A model generated the notes under the pieces. It saw only the letters and a program-made list of their open reading frames with translations. It searched no databases and had not been told where the DNA came from. The position numbers were made by a program, and so were the translations under genes. Positions 32,801 to 41,043 of a DNA stretch of 41,043 bases are shown here, in pieces. Positions within the stretch are counted from its first letter, which is position 1; each line of letters begins with the position of its first letter. This DNA comes from Brasilonema sp. UFV-L1 (GTDB lineage: Bacteria; Cyanobacteriota; Cyanobacteriia; Cyanobacteriales; Nostocaceae): NCBI RefSeq assembly GCF_012912105.1, contig NZ_QMEA01000050.1:1-41043 (forward strand). The letters are read 5' to 3'.

Positions 32801-35731
32801 TCTGACTTGTCCTGTAAAATCAAGTTGCCCTTTTAAGGCGACATTATTAGGAAGGTTCGAGCTCGCTCTTTGTAAATTGTAATTCCGCGCTTGGACATTG
32901 AGGTTGAAACCAGTGACTTGAGGTGTACCTGTTTGCGGTACTTGAACAGCAACAACACCGTTAGCACTTAATCCGGGAGATGTGGCGCGTTGAAGAATAA
33001 TCTGTTGTCCATTCCACTGAACTTGTGCTGTGATTGGTTGTGCAAGCAGCGATAATCCTTGTGATAAGTTTACTTGTCCGGCGGCTCGAATATTGGAAAG
33101 CGCGAAAGATTTCGTTGTTCCTGCTAAACCCAAGCTGCTATTGAGTCGCCCTTGCAGTTGTTCGGAGAAACGGTTGAGTTGAACTTGGGAAATATTCGCA
33201 ACTGCTTGCCAACGACCATTATTCAGATTAATGTTTCTGACATTAACTGTACCACCTGCGACACCACTCAGGTTTGCTTGTCCGGAAGCTTGAATGTCTG
33301 ATGGTTGAAACGAAGCAGTCGTTCCCGATAAATTCAACTCACTGCTTAAGACTCCGGCTTGAAGCTGAGATGGTACCTGTGCCAAACGGCTTAATTGAAT
33401 TTGTTGAGCATTAACAAAAGCTCGCCAACGACCATTATTCAGATTAATATTTCTGATATTTACCGTACCACCTGCGACACCACTAAGGTTTGCTTGTCCA
33501 AAAGCTTGAATGGTTGAAGGTTGGAAAGAAGCAGTCGTTCCGGATAAATTCAATTCACTGCTTAAGACTCCAGCTTGAAGCTGCGGTGGTACCTGTGCAA
33601 AACGACTTAATTGAATAAGCTTGGCATCAACCGAAGCTTGCCAGCGACCTTGTGCTACCTGACCTCTCCCCCTAATTGTACTACCTGCTAGTTTCACAAG
33701 AGCATCTGCGAGTACAAGGCCTTGTCCTCGTTGATTCACAACAACTTGTCCAGTGGTGGGGTAAGTGGCTGTGGGTGCTTGTACTTGTGCGACTGTTTGC
33801 AGATTGCCGAGTGAGCCAAAAGTCTTAGCGTTTGCCGATACATTACCAATGGTAAAATTGGGTGAAGCTTTGTAAGCTTTGGCGATCGCATCACCTGGTA
33901 AATTTTGAGCTTGAACATTTAACGAAACTCTACCCCCAGGTGCTAACTGAACTTGACCGTTTGCGGTGACTTTTCCTCCTATTTCTGGAGTAGCTTGAAC
34001 ACTGGCGATATCTACTTGTAACGGTTGCTTACCAAGAGAACCAGAGACTTTGGCGTTGGCTGATATACCACCAATATTGAAGGGAACTGAAACGCCATAA
34101 CCTTGGGCGATCGCATTTCCTGGTAAATCTTGAGCTTGCACATTTAACAAAACGTTACCTTGAGGAGCAAGTTGAATTTGACCGTTTGCGATAATTTGCC
34201 CTCCCGCTGGTGGTGTCGCTTGAATGCTGGCAATATTGATTGCTAAAGGCAGTTTACCACCAGGGGAACCAGAAATTTCTGCTTTTGCCGATACAGGACC
34301 AATACTTGTGGGAGGAGTAAAGCCGTAACTTTTTGCCAGTAAATCTGCTGAGAGACCTTCGGCTTGGATATCAAATTTCACTCCACCCTGTTGGGAATTC
34401 GCTCCGAGTGGAATTTGACCGCTACCTGCAATTCGTCCACCTGTAGCAGGGATTAACTGTAGATTAGAAACTGCAAGACTAGATGCTGCTTGAGATACAC
34501 TCAGACGAAAGCCAGTGCTAATAGTGTTAAAGAGAACACGGTCAACTTGAACAGGTTTTGTGTTGCTTGCGGTTCCACTCAAGATTGGTTGTTGAATTGG
34601 TCCTTGCAACTGAATGTTTGATTGTACTTCTCCAGTCACTGGAACAGGTAAATTAACTTTGAGCGAATCTAAGACATTTTTCGCACTGACTGGTTTTACC
34701 TGAGCCGTAATATTGTAACCTGTTTGAGTGTTGAGAGCTCCATTAACCAGAGTGGGAACTTTGCCATAATTCGTACTCAGATTTTCAAGGGCAATTGTCT
34801 GCCCTTGGAAGATTAATCTCCCGTTGGAATTGATAAACTTTTGGGGAACGTTTTGAATTTGAGCCGTGACTTGATTCGCAACAGCAGTTCCATTAATCGC
34901 AATGTCCTGCTTTTGTGGTTGTTCTTGATCAGGTTGTAATTGTACTGCTAAATCACCATCCACACGACCTGTTTCCAAAACAATTGGTAGCTCAATTAAC
35001 CGACTGACATCAGATGCTTGTAGATTTTGTGTTTGCAGCTTGAGGTTCGTTTGTAGTGTTGGTAATTGTGTTTCTCCAGCTATTTTGAGTGTTCCTCCTG
35101 TGGTTGGTTGAGCACCAATATCATAGTTTATTCCTTTATTTTGAGGCAAAAGTCGGGCAGTTCCATTCACTTGGTCTAACGTGACTGAGCCTTTGGGCTT
35201 CGTTGGTGTAGGATTTGGTACTAACACCACATCTCCATTTTGAACCCTGATTGTCTGCAACTCAGTTTGAATAACGCCTTTTCCTTCTCCCGTCTTAATT
35301 GTAGTACTTATCCAGCTTCCTTGCTTATCCTGTTCAAGATAAACATCCGGTTGAACTAAAGTTACATTTAACGCCAATGTTCTATTGGTGAGGAGTCGCA
35401 AGGGGGAAAATCCTACATCTACAGCTTTGACTGCAACTCTGTCTGGATCAGTGGGAGTTGCTGGAATGGAAAGTGAACCAAATCTTATACTAGACAGCGA
35501 AAACCGCTCAACAGTTCCCACCTTAACAGGTCTTCCTAGCAGATCCTGAAGATTTTTTTCAACCAAAGGTGCTAAATTTTTATATACATAATTCCTCGCC
35601 CAAAAAAAACCACCGATAATTCCAGCTATCAAAACAGCTCCGAAAACAACACCAGTACCTCCTAACACAAGGAGCCACAAACGACGATTTTTAGGCTCCT
35701 GCTCATTTCCTGAATTTGGGGAACGCGTCAT
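29840..35731 (-). CDS. tamB: TamB-like translocation and assembly module protein
   Basis: A 1963-residue protein. A single N-terminal membrane helix (LLVLGGTGVVFGAVLIAGII, about residues 18-40) anchors a very long beta-helical region of repeated strands, ending in the DUF490/TamB C-terminal domain (AEIISLLGGSIINSLSSL, then ATTGIASLAGSTIFGSLQGT, then FSLSLSRVFLTDEPFRYNVIY). TamB-family proteins bridge inner and outer membranes and carry lipids or support outer-membrane assembly. Residues 700-870 hold two near-identical blocks (LSRFAQVPPQLQAGVLSSEL and its repeat), a sign of internal duplication. Long for the family but normal for cyanobacteria. Confidence 0.9.
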   Translation of the reverse strand: MTRSPNSGNEQEPKNRRLWLLVLGGTGVVFGAVLIAGIIGGFFWARNYVYKNLAPLVEKNLQDLLGRPVKVGTVERFSLSSIRFGSLSIPATPTDPDRVAVKAVDVGFSPLRLLTNRTLALNVTLVQPDVYLEQDKQGSWISTTIKTGEGKGVIQTELQTIRVQNGDVVLVPNPTPTKPKGSVTLDQVNGTARLLPQNKGINYDIGAQPTTGGTLKIAGETQLPTLQTNLKLQTQNLQASDVSRLIELPIVLETGRVDGDLAVQLQPDQEQPQKQDIAINGTAVANQVTAQIQNVPQKFINSNGRLIFQGQTIALENLSTNYGKVPTLVNGALNTQTGYNITAQVKPVSAKNVLDSLKVNLPVPVTGEVQSNIQLQGPIQQPILSGTASNTKPVQVDRVLFNTISTGFRLSVSQAASSLAVSNLQLIPATGGRIAGSGQIPLGANSQQGGVKFDIQAEGLSADLLAKSYGFTPPTSIGPVSAKAEISGSPGGKLPLAINIASIQATPPAGGQIIANGQIQLAPQGNVLLNVQAQDLPGNAIAQGYGVSVPFNIGGISANAKVSGSLGKQPLQVDIASVQATPEIGGKVTANGQVQLAPGGRVSLNVQAQNLPGDAIAKAYKASPNFTIGNVSANAKTFGSLGNLQTVAQVQAPTATYPTTGQVVVNQRGQGLVLADALVKLAGSTIRGRGQVAQGRWQASVDAKLIQLSRFAQVPPQLQAGVLSSELNLSGTTASFQPSTIQAFGQANLSGVAGGTVNIRNINLNNGRWRAFVNAQQIQLSRLAQVPSQLQAGVLSSELNLSGTTASFQPSDIQASGQANLSGVAGGTVNVRNINLNNGRWQAVANISQVQLNRFSEQLQGRLNSSLGLAGTTKSFALSNIRAAGQVNLSQGLSLLAQPITAQVQWNGQQIILQRATSPGLSANGVVAVQVPQTGTPQVTGFNLNVQARNYNLQRASSNLPNNVALKGQLDFTGQVRGTPTTPQAFGNIRLENLNVNGLAFDPVLAGNVRYQGGQGGQLRLAGKQDQVAVDISANNRPTSFLFRRGEAVATGRTEGDNLLVNARSFPVALVEGLIPNDTLKPLAGQASANLTVNLNNYSAAGDVAIAKPRVGRVTADEFRGNISYADGTASLTNGQLQIGDSSIALSGKVQTGNNPQFQFLASFDQTRIQRLLQAFNIYDFQDFGGGLQSPELAGAEVLKTQPVSLPDTDLLTQIDYFLKIATQVRQQQAQQKEPTTLPTLAELRGVLSGAIEVAGSLQSGLNASFNFLGNNWQWGNYSIKDVIARGTFANGVVTLSPFSVDLNPGVLAYSGQLGTEQLSGQLQLTNLPLSLAQPFIDRLPVDVTGQLSAVANLGGNLKDPSASGELTLVDGTINEEPVQTGRVNFNYDKARLNFASTLLLTGTQPVNLTGNIPFALPFASVQPDSNQISINAKVQDEGLALLNLLTNKQVTWVGGQGQVNVDIQGTLDQPIINGVATVNNATFEAEALADPLTNVTGTLQFNGDTLTVEGIQGLYNQGNVTAAGILPIFANQAAQQQASANPLTVSVNNLNLNVQGLYQGGVTGDVVIRGSARSPDIGGKIQLNNGQVVIGQSNTADAKSSATKKTTDNATNNTTKTFSVQRTETEEASTPDSATTTFDLEPEGTEGNAAAGATPPKLPITFNNLQIVLDKGVRVSTQPILGGFVPGGELSPSILSFDAKGDLTINGPLAKPRPEGVIRLTGGQVNLFTTQFTLERGYEHTAEFTPSRGLDPDLDVRLLAIVPEATGVTANRVLASPFSSEISDVSATNLGTLRTVRVRARATGPASRLSDNLELTSEPNRSEAEIISLLGGSIINSLSSLGQSDATTGIASLAGSTIFGSLQGTISSVGQAIGFSEFRIYPTSVSNQGKKEQEASTSVLGLTAEGVFDLSRNFSLSLSRVFLTDEPFRYNVIYRVNDDVLVRGSTSLSDDSRLQVDYETRF

Positions 35732-36105
35732 AGTCGTTACCAGTATTGTTAGCTGAAGTGGGCAGTCAAATTAGCAATTTACAGTTTTCAAGAGCAAGTC
35801 AAAAGCTATGGTTTCAAGTTTTGGTTCTAAAACAATACAGAATTTATATTACTAGAAAGTTTCGTGTTTATGAAACTACATTTACGAGTTTTGATGAAGA
35901 TGACGAAGTTCGGTGATGATATCAATACTGAAACGACTATAGCGAGAAGACAAGCTGAAATGGTACAAATTTTGTGGTCAAATTCAAAATCTTATAAGAA
36001 ATCTGACTTCCGAAGTATTTTGATACTATCAGAAGGAAGACTTAACAGTGTTCATTGATCACTGAAACAAGAATTATTTATGAACTACCTATGCACTTTG
36101 CGTTG
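35732..36105. other. Intergenic region upstream of tamB
   Basis: The tamB promoter must lie here. The plus-strand ORF at 35864 has no protein-like features. No structure recognised. Confidence 0.4.
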
Positions 36106-36445
36106 CTAAGTGCGAGGTTTCTGACGCTTCAAGTGCCCTTGTTTGTCTAAATCCTCTAGAATGATACAAGGGGACGCCACTACTTTGATGGTGTTTGGGG
36201 TCAGACGGGGTGCAGTGCTATTGCTTAGCAGGCGATACTTAAGGCGATAAGCCAGAGGCATGAAGCGCCCATTGAGGTGTCATGTCATCGTATAAACATA
36301 AAAATTGCCCCTTTACAAAAAGCGCTGAATACCCTGAGGCGTCATGATGTTGTTGAACAAATTGATGGACGCTGGCATTTGCTCGTAGAGTTCTTTCGCC
36401 GTTGCGTCCTACAATTGTAGAATATCTCTTCTCTAAAGGGAACAT
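36106..36445 (-). pseudogene. Possible frameshifted hypothetical gene
   Basis: The minus strand encodes MFPLEKRYSTIVGRNGERTL to HASGLSP and a stop; a shift of one base allows YRLKYRLLSNSTAPRLTPNT and CIILEDLDKQGHLKRQK to the stop at 36106-36108. Both parts have protein-like composition, but I cannot name a family, so this is a weak call. Confidence 0.3.
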
Positions 36446-36495
36446 ATTTTAGGGAAAAAAGATGCTCAAAGTGTACTATTAATGGCAGAAAATCC

Positions 36496-38952
36496 ATGAC
36501 ATGGACACCTCTAAGAGAACGGATTCATAAACTGCCACTTGTTCTCGCCGGACCAATTCTTAGACGCACAGAACCCAATGCTGTAACAGTATGGGTGGCT
36601 TTGAAAGAAAGTCGTACTGTTACCTTAGAAATCTTTGATACTAACAAAAAAAGATTATTTAGTGGGAGTAGAAGAACGACTCGATTTGGGACTTATCTGC
36701 ACATCGTTGCTGTTACTGCCAAAACATCATCAAATCTACTTTTCAACGGAGTAAATTATCTTTACAATTTATATTTTGGTCATGGAGAAACGCTGACTCA
36801 GCCTGGTGTATTAACTCCAGAAGGGTCAATTGAAGACATTACATATTCGACCTATGACTTGCCAAGTTTCGCACTTGTACCAAGTCATTTAAACGATGTG
36901 CGAATTATTCACGGTTCCTGTCGCAAGCCTCACGGTGAAAGTCTTGATGCGCTTGCAACAGTAGACAAAATGATTAGAGAAGCGCTAGAAGTAGATCCAA
37001 AAAAACGACCGCATCAACTCTTTCTCACAGGTGACCAAATTTATGTAGATGATGTCGCTGATGCTTTACTTTTCATGTTGATGGATGCGAGTCACACGCT
37101 TTTGGGATGGACGGAAACATTACCAGATGTCAAAAATATTGACGAGTTAAATTCAGGAAAGCGTAATGATTTAGCAACACATACCGCTGGGTTTACAGCA
37201 AGTCTGAGCAAAATGAACACGATTTCTAATCTTGCCAAAAGTCATTTATTCACATTCGGTGAATTCTTGGCAATGTATTTATTTGCTTGGAGTGATGTGC
37301 TGTGGACAAAACCCGAAGATTTTCCAACATTTGAAGATGTTCATCCCGATGCACCAAAATCTAGAGGAGTTCAAACTTCATTTCAAGAAGACGTTGGCTA
37401 TTTACAAGATTTTCAGTCAACGCTGAAGGAGATTAGACGTGCTTTAGCAAATGTTCCCACATACATGATATTTGATGATCATGAAATTACAGATGACTGG
37501 TTTTTAAATATCGCGTGGTGCGATCGCACTCTCAATAAACCCCTCGGTAGGCGTGTACTGCAAAATGGTTTACTTGCTTGTGCTATCTGTCAAGCTTGGG
37601 GAAATACACCAGAACAGTTTGAACAAGGAAACCCAGGAGAAGCACTACTCAAAGCAGCCGAAGCGTGGTCAGCTTCTTTTAGTATAAACGCACAGCAGGA
37701 ACAAGAAATTGCCTTACGTATTGGTTTACCATCCCTTGCAGATATTAGAACAAGTCAGCCAAGGCGAGTCACCCATCAAGAAAGTTCTTTAAAATGGCAC
37801 TATACTGTGACTGGTCCAGAATATGAAGTTTTAGTTCTGGATACGCGAACATGGAGGGAATTTCCAGGCAAAGATTTTGATTTTCCCGGACTTTTAAGCG
37901 CGCAAGGATGTGATGAACAAATATCAAAAGTCGCTCGTCCCCAAAATACACGAGTCACTTTAGTTATATCACCTGGTCCCTTCATTGGTTTACCTTTTTT
38001 AGAAACTGTACAAAAGATTGCGAAAAGTGTTGCAGAAACACTAGGCGCTGCTGCTTGGGGTTTCGATCCAGAAGCTTGGGGTTTAGAAGAAACAGCTTTT
38101 GAAAGGCTGCTTGCTAGACTCGCACTACGAACATCATCTGCAAGGCAAAATCGTGTCATTATTTTATCTGGTGATGTTCATTATAGTTTTGCAGCGCGCT
38201 TACAATATTCAGCAATACGTCCTTTCCAAAGTTCCAAAAATCTCAAAACTGAACTTATTGTTGCTCAATTTACGAGTAGTTCGTTTAAGAATGAAGTCAA
38301 GGGTTTTGGTGGAAGTCATTCATTACATAAAAAAGGTTTTGTTCCTTTTGGGATTATCAAGTCTCTACCAACAGCAGAGATTCTCGGCTGGGAAAATAAA
38401 GGAGGAAAGGAACTCAAAATTGGTGGGTTTTATACTCTTGTAGATCAAACAGTTCAACATCTTCCTTGGAGGATAAAATGTAGTCCGGCTAAAGTAGATT
38501 TAGTGCAAGAACGCGATTTTTTGAGAGCATTACAAATCACCAGACAACCTGAATGGTGGTATCGGATTGATTTTTTATCAGCGAAACCAGAAGAAATTAA
38601 TGAACCCAGAAACTACAATCCCCAGCAATTATATTCTGTCAAAGCACCTCTACCAGGACAAGACCGCAAGCAACCTTTAGAACAATATCTGGCAATGGCA
38701 AGTAATTATCGCGATTATATAGGTAAGAAAGGGAAAGGTAAAGAAGTTGTAGGATTAAATAACATCGGTGAAATCACTTTTGAATTTGTTGATGGTAAAG
38801 AGATAGTTGTACAAACTCTTTGGTGGCGATTGGAAAGTTGGGAAAAGGGTAAGCTTTTGGAACCTTTCCCGTTAACTAGATGTGAAGTGTCGCTCGCGTT
38901 TGATAACCCAAATTATCCAATGGATGAGGTGTTGAAGGAAGTGAAACCGTGA
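36496..38952 (+). CDS. PhoD-like metallophosphatase
   Basis: An 818-residue protein. An N-terminal beta-sandwich (VTVWVALKESRTVTLEIF) precedes the PhoD-like metallophosphatase core: HGSCRKPHGESLDAL near residue 140, LTGDQIYVDDVADAL near 177, FDDHEITDDW near 326, and ILSGDVHYSF near 556, which carry the metal ligands. No Tat or Sec signal is visible, unlike secreted PhoD, so it may act in the cytoplasm. It is longer than typical PhoD because of an insertion at 210-300 and a C-terminal extension. Substrate unknown. Confidence 0.85.
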   Translation: MTWTPLRERIHKLPLVLAGPILRRTEPNAVTVWVALKESRTVTLEIFDTNKKRLFSGSRRTTRFGTYLHIVAVTAKTSSNLLFNGVNYLYNLYFGHGETLTQPGVLTPEGSIEDITYSTYDLPSFALVPSHLNDVRIIHGSCRKPHGESLDALATVDKMIREALEVDPKKRPHQLFLTGDQIYVDDVADALLFMLMDASHTLLGWTETLPDVKNIDELNSGKRNDLATHTAGFTASLSKMNTISNLAKSHLFTFGEFLAMYLFAWSDVLWTKPEDFPTFEDVHPDAPKSRGVQTSFQEDVGYLQDFQSTLKEIRRALANVPTYMIFDDHEITDDWFLNIAWCDRTLNKPLGRRVLQNGLLACAICQAWGNTPEQFEQGNPGEALLKAAEAWSASFSINAQQEQEIALRIGLPSLADIRTSQPRRVTHQESSLKWHYTVTGPEYEVLVLDTRTWREFPGKDFDFPGLLSAQGCDEQISKVARPQNTRVTLVISPGPFIGLPFLETVQKIAKSVAETLGAAAWGFDPEAWGLEETAFERLLARLALRTSSARQNRVIILSGDVHYSFAARLQYSAIRPFQSSKNLKTELIVAQFTSSSFKNEVKGFGGSHSLHKKGFVPFGIIKSLPTAEILGWENKGGKELKIGGFYTLVDQTVQHLPWRIKCSPAKVDLVQERDFLRALQITRQPEWWYRIDFLSAKPEEINEPRNYNPQQLYSVKAPLPGQDRKQPLEQYLAMASNYRDYIGKKGKGKEVVGLNNIGEITFEFVDGKEIVVQTLWWRLESWEKGKLLEPFPLTRCEVSLAFDNPNYPMDEVLKEVKP

Positions 38953-38966
38953 GTCACTTCGCTTTC

Positions 38967-39440
38967 TTAGCTTTGTTCTTCGTCTTCCTCTATTGTTGAA
39001 CGCATTTCAACTTGAATCAGTGAATTTTGTGCGAATGCAAATTCTTCAACGGGTTTACCATTTAGTAAGTGTTCTTGAATGATACGTTCACATACTTCAG
39101 GTGTAACGCTATAATACCATGTACCCTCTGGGTAAACGATAGCAAGTGGTCCAATACGGTTCGGTTAAGGGTAGTTCGGTGCTTAGAAAGCCGGTTTCGC
39201 GAAAGTTACCGGGTTTGCGGTCCGGGTGCTTATCCGAACCGTATTGGCAAGTGGTCCACCTTTGCAAAACATTAAACATTCCGCTTGTGTTCGATAAAAG
39301 TAGCATCCATTCTTTTCGAGTTCTTTGAGTCTCTTTCCCAAGTATTTCCAAGTTTTCTCACCATCTGTACTCAAACAACAAGCGTCACCAGTTGTTCTTA
39401 TACCTGTGCATAGCAGAATGTGACGTTCATATCCTCATAT
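38967..39440 (-). pseudogene. (2Fe-2S) ferredoxin-domain gene interrupted by a MITE
   Basis: The minus strand encodes HILLCTGIRTTGDACCLSTD, then NGCYFYRTQAECLMFCKGGP, an insertion, and [20 protein letters not shown] to the stop at 38967. The cysteine pattern CTG...CC...CLMFCKGGP is that of thioredoxin-like 2Fe-2S ferredoxins. The 95-bp MITE plus target duplication (105 bp) adds a stop codon in the frame. A further one-base shift seems present near the expected start (ATGAGGATATGAA), so exact start is unsure. Confidence 0.8.
39152..39246. mobile_element. MITE with 18-bp TIRs and 10-bp TSD (copy 2)
   Basis: CAATACGGTTCGGTTAAG at 39152-39169 and CTTATCCGAACCGTATTG at 39229-39246 match with one mismatch. 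The 10-bp direct repeat GCAAGTGGTC at 39142-39151 and 39247-39256 is the target duplication. The ends match those of the element at 1038-1130 in the CAATAC...TCGGTTAAG pattern, but the insides differ. Confidence 0.9.
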
Positions 39441-39449
39441 TTTCCTCAA

Positions 39450-41043
39450 CTACTGCAAGATGCTAGCGAGGCTGGCAACCACTTCAATCAAGTCATCCGG
39501 GTTAACAGGTTTTGAGAGATGTCGTTGAAATCCTGCCGCCGTTGCTTCCTGCTGGTCTTCCTCTTTGGCAAAGGCTGTCAGGGCGATCGCAGGTATACGC
39601 CACTTTGGTACTCTTTGGAGTCCTCGGATTCGGCGGATCAGTGAGTAACCATCCTCGTCCGGCATCCCAATATCACTAATCAAGATATCAATGTCTGATT
39701 TCGAAACAATATCGAAGGCTTCAGCCGCAGATGCTGCCATTGTCACCTGCGCTTGCTGTTGGTCCAAAACAAAAGCAATAAACTCTCGGTTATCCAAGTC
39801 ATCATCGACCACCAGAATTCGTAGCCCAACCAATGTCGGAAGTTCTTGAGACCCTGTTGCTGAATCTTCAACAGCGGTGATTGAAGGTTCTTGAGTCGGG
39901 AGTTGTACGCTAAAAGTAGCGCCTTTTCCAACGCCTGCACTAGCAGCATAGATACTACCACCGTGCAGTTCAACCAAGTGACGGACGATCGCCAAACCTA
40001 ATCCTAAACCACTTTGTGCTCGTGTTCTAGAAGCATCGGCTTGACGAAACCGCTCGAAAATAAACGGCAGGAAGTCTGCACGTATCCCCTGTCCAGTATC
40101 AGTCACTGTGATTTGAGCCAAAGAACCGACTTGTTGGAGTCGAATGTCAACCCGTCCACCAGAGTGAGTGAATTTGATAGCATTTGATAGCAAATTCCAC
40201 ACAATTTGTTCTAATCGATAAGCATCGCCTAGTACTTGTCTAGTACAGGGATCAAGCAGAGATGAAATTTGAATTGCTTTAGCTGTGGCGTTGGGCTGTA
40301 AGGTCTCAATCACTGCATCAATTACAGGAACTAAATAAACTGGCTCCCGTGAAATTTGCAGTCGATTTTGAATAATGCGAGAAACGTCTAAAAGGTCTTC
40401 AATCAACTTGTTCTGAAGCTGAGCATTACGCTCAATAATTTCGAGTGCTCGACTCACAATTGGGTCTTCAAATTGCCGCTTTCGCAGCAGTTTAGACCAC
40501 CCCAGCATTGAGTTGAGCGGATTTCGCAGTTCATGGGAAACGATCGCTAAAAACTCATCTTTAACCCGATTCGCTTGTTGGGCTTCCTGATACAATCGGG
40601 CATTATCCAGTGCGATCGCTGTTCGTCGTGCTAATTCTTCAGCCATTTCCAAATCAGCGCGATCGTAACGACGGTTCGCCTTTGTCAAGACGAAGGCAAT
40701 CATACCAAATTTTCGCTCAGATATCATCATCGGCACGATGATTTCGGCTTTGATCCCAAGCTGTTGAAGTAGATTAAGATGGTCTGCATCTTGGGCAATT
40801 TGTTCAAAGACTGAGTTAGCAATATCAGTTCTTAACTCGGATTGCCCCGTGCGTAACACCTTGGCACAACCATAATCTGCATCGGCAGGTGGTGGATAAC
40901 GTCGTCTAAGTTCGAGGAGCAATGCTGTTTGCGCTGGCTCTGATGCTGCCACAATCGGTTCACCAAACACAAGCGAGTTTGGTTCAACCACATCAACTAA
41001 ACAAATGTCCGCAAGGGTTGGGCTAATAAAGCGCGAAAAACTG
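39450..41043 (-). CDS. Hybrid sensor histidine kinase (GAF-HisKA-HATPase-REC), 5' end outside the window
   Basis: The open frame runs beyond position 41042, so the start lies outside; residues such as SPTLADICLVDVVEPNSLVF precede the GTG at 40991. Order: GAF domain (YGCAKVLRTGQSELRTDI to ARRTAIALDNARLYQEA), HisKA with the phospho-histidine in IVSHELRNPLNSML, HATPase with N box WNLLSNAIKFTHSGG and G boxes DTGQGIRADF and GLGLGLAIVRH, and a C-terminal receiver (ILVVDDDLDNREF, with the aspartate in ISDIGMPDEDGYS). It probably phosphorylates its own receiver and a separate output protein. Signal unknown. Confidence 0.92.
   Translation of the reverse strand, partial: SFSRFISPTLADICLVDVVEPNSLVFGEPIVAASEPAQTALLLELRRRYPPPADADYGCAKVLRTGQSELRTDIANSVFEQIAQDADHLNLLQQLGIKAEIIVPMMISERKFGMIAFVLTKANRRYDRADLEMAEELARRTAIALDNARLYQEAQQANRVKDEFLAIVSHELRNPLNSMLGWSKLLRKRQFEDPIVSRALEIIERNAQLQNKLIEDLLDVSRIIQNRLQISREPVYLVPVIDAVIETLQPNATAKAIQISSLLDPCTRQVLGDAYRLEQIVWNLLSNAIKFTHSGGRVDIRLQQVGSLAQITVTDTGQGIRADFLPFIFERFRQADASRTRAQSGLGLGLAIVRHLVELHGGSIYAASAGVGKGATFSVQLPTQEPSITAVEDSATGSQELPTLVGLRILVVDDDLDNREFIAFVLDQQQAQVTMAASAAEAFDIVSKSDIDILISDIGMPDEDGYSLIRRIRGLQRVPKWRIPAIALTAFAKEEDQQEATAAGFQRHLSKPVNPDDLIEVVASLASILQ

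Noticed and set aside
35864-36058. 64-codon ORF on the plus strand
   Set aside because: No ribosome-binding site, no family resemblance, and composition like non-coding AT-rich DNA.

Overview
The window is chromosomal DNA from a filamentous, probably heterocyst-forming cyanobacterium (Nostocales-like). The signs are many HIP1-type octamers (GCGATCGC), heptanucleotide tandem repeats, abundant small palindromic elements, and typical cyanobacterial genes (HMA2 proteins, YvcK with a membrane N-terminus, TamB, hybrid kinases with GAF, many TPR and WD40 pieces). No rRNA or tRNA gene was recognised. The organism assignment is inference.

Layout. 1-1400: non-coding, with what looks like the 5' part of a group II intron split by a 93-bp MITE. 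1400-5200: CysQ-like phosphatase, PstS-like lipoprotein, small ORF, orphan ABC ATPase, TPR protein. 5700-7500: YbjQ protein, a membrane protein, a small hypothetical. 7577-8640: debris of a TPR gene and a haemagglutinin-type C-terminus. 8871-9407: AraC-type regulator with a truncated receiver.

10059-16504 is the most interesting part. Five genes (three similar cationic-tail proteins, a barnase/RNase Sa-like ribonuclease and a CAP/PR-1 protein) share a homologous acidic N-terminal leader of about 65 residues but carry different C-terminal cargo. Among them lie a subtilisin-like protease and a PrcB-domain protein. The RNase and CAP genes sit on a 440-bp duplication that carries the end of prcB, the spacer and the leader; identity stops where the cargo begins. 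None of the proteins has an obvious Sec signal. I read this as a leader-plus-swappable-effector module whose leader could act as a loading, export or inhibitory segment, possibly removed by the protease. About 2.7 kb beyond, on the other strand, is a 51-codon remnant of a contractile tail sheath gene, so a past link to an extracellular contractile injection system is worth testing.

16500-19515 is a decay zone: a 115-bp tandem array, broken hicBA, a HigB-like remnant, DUF4870, dispersed repeats and tail-gene remnants. 19519-27362 returns to housekeeping genes: ruvC, yvcK, tsaE, PAP2 and HMA2 proteins, dihydroorotase, lepB. 27611-29829: a TnpB-only IS200/IS605-type element sits beside a truncated MoxR-type ATPase and the tail of its upstream partner, probably a broken conflict-type operon. 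29840-35731 is tamB, 36496-38952 a PhoD-like phosphatase, 38967-39440 a ferredoxin gene broken by a second MITE with the same ends and a 10-bp target duplication, and 39450-41043 the 3' part of a hybrid histidine kinase gene.
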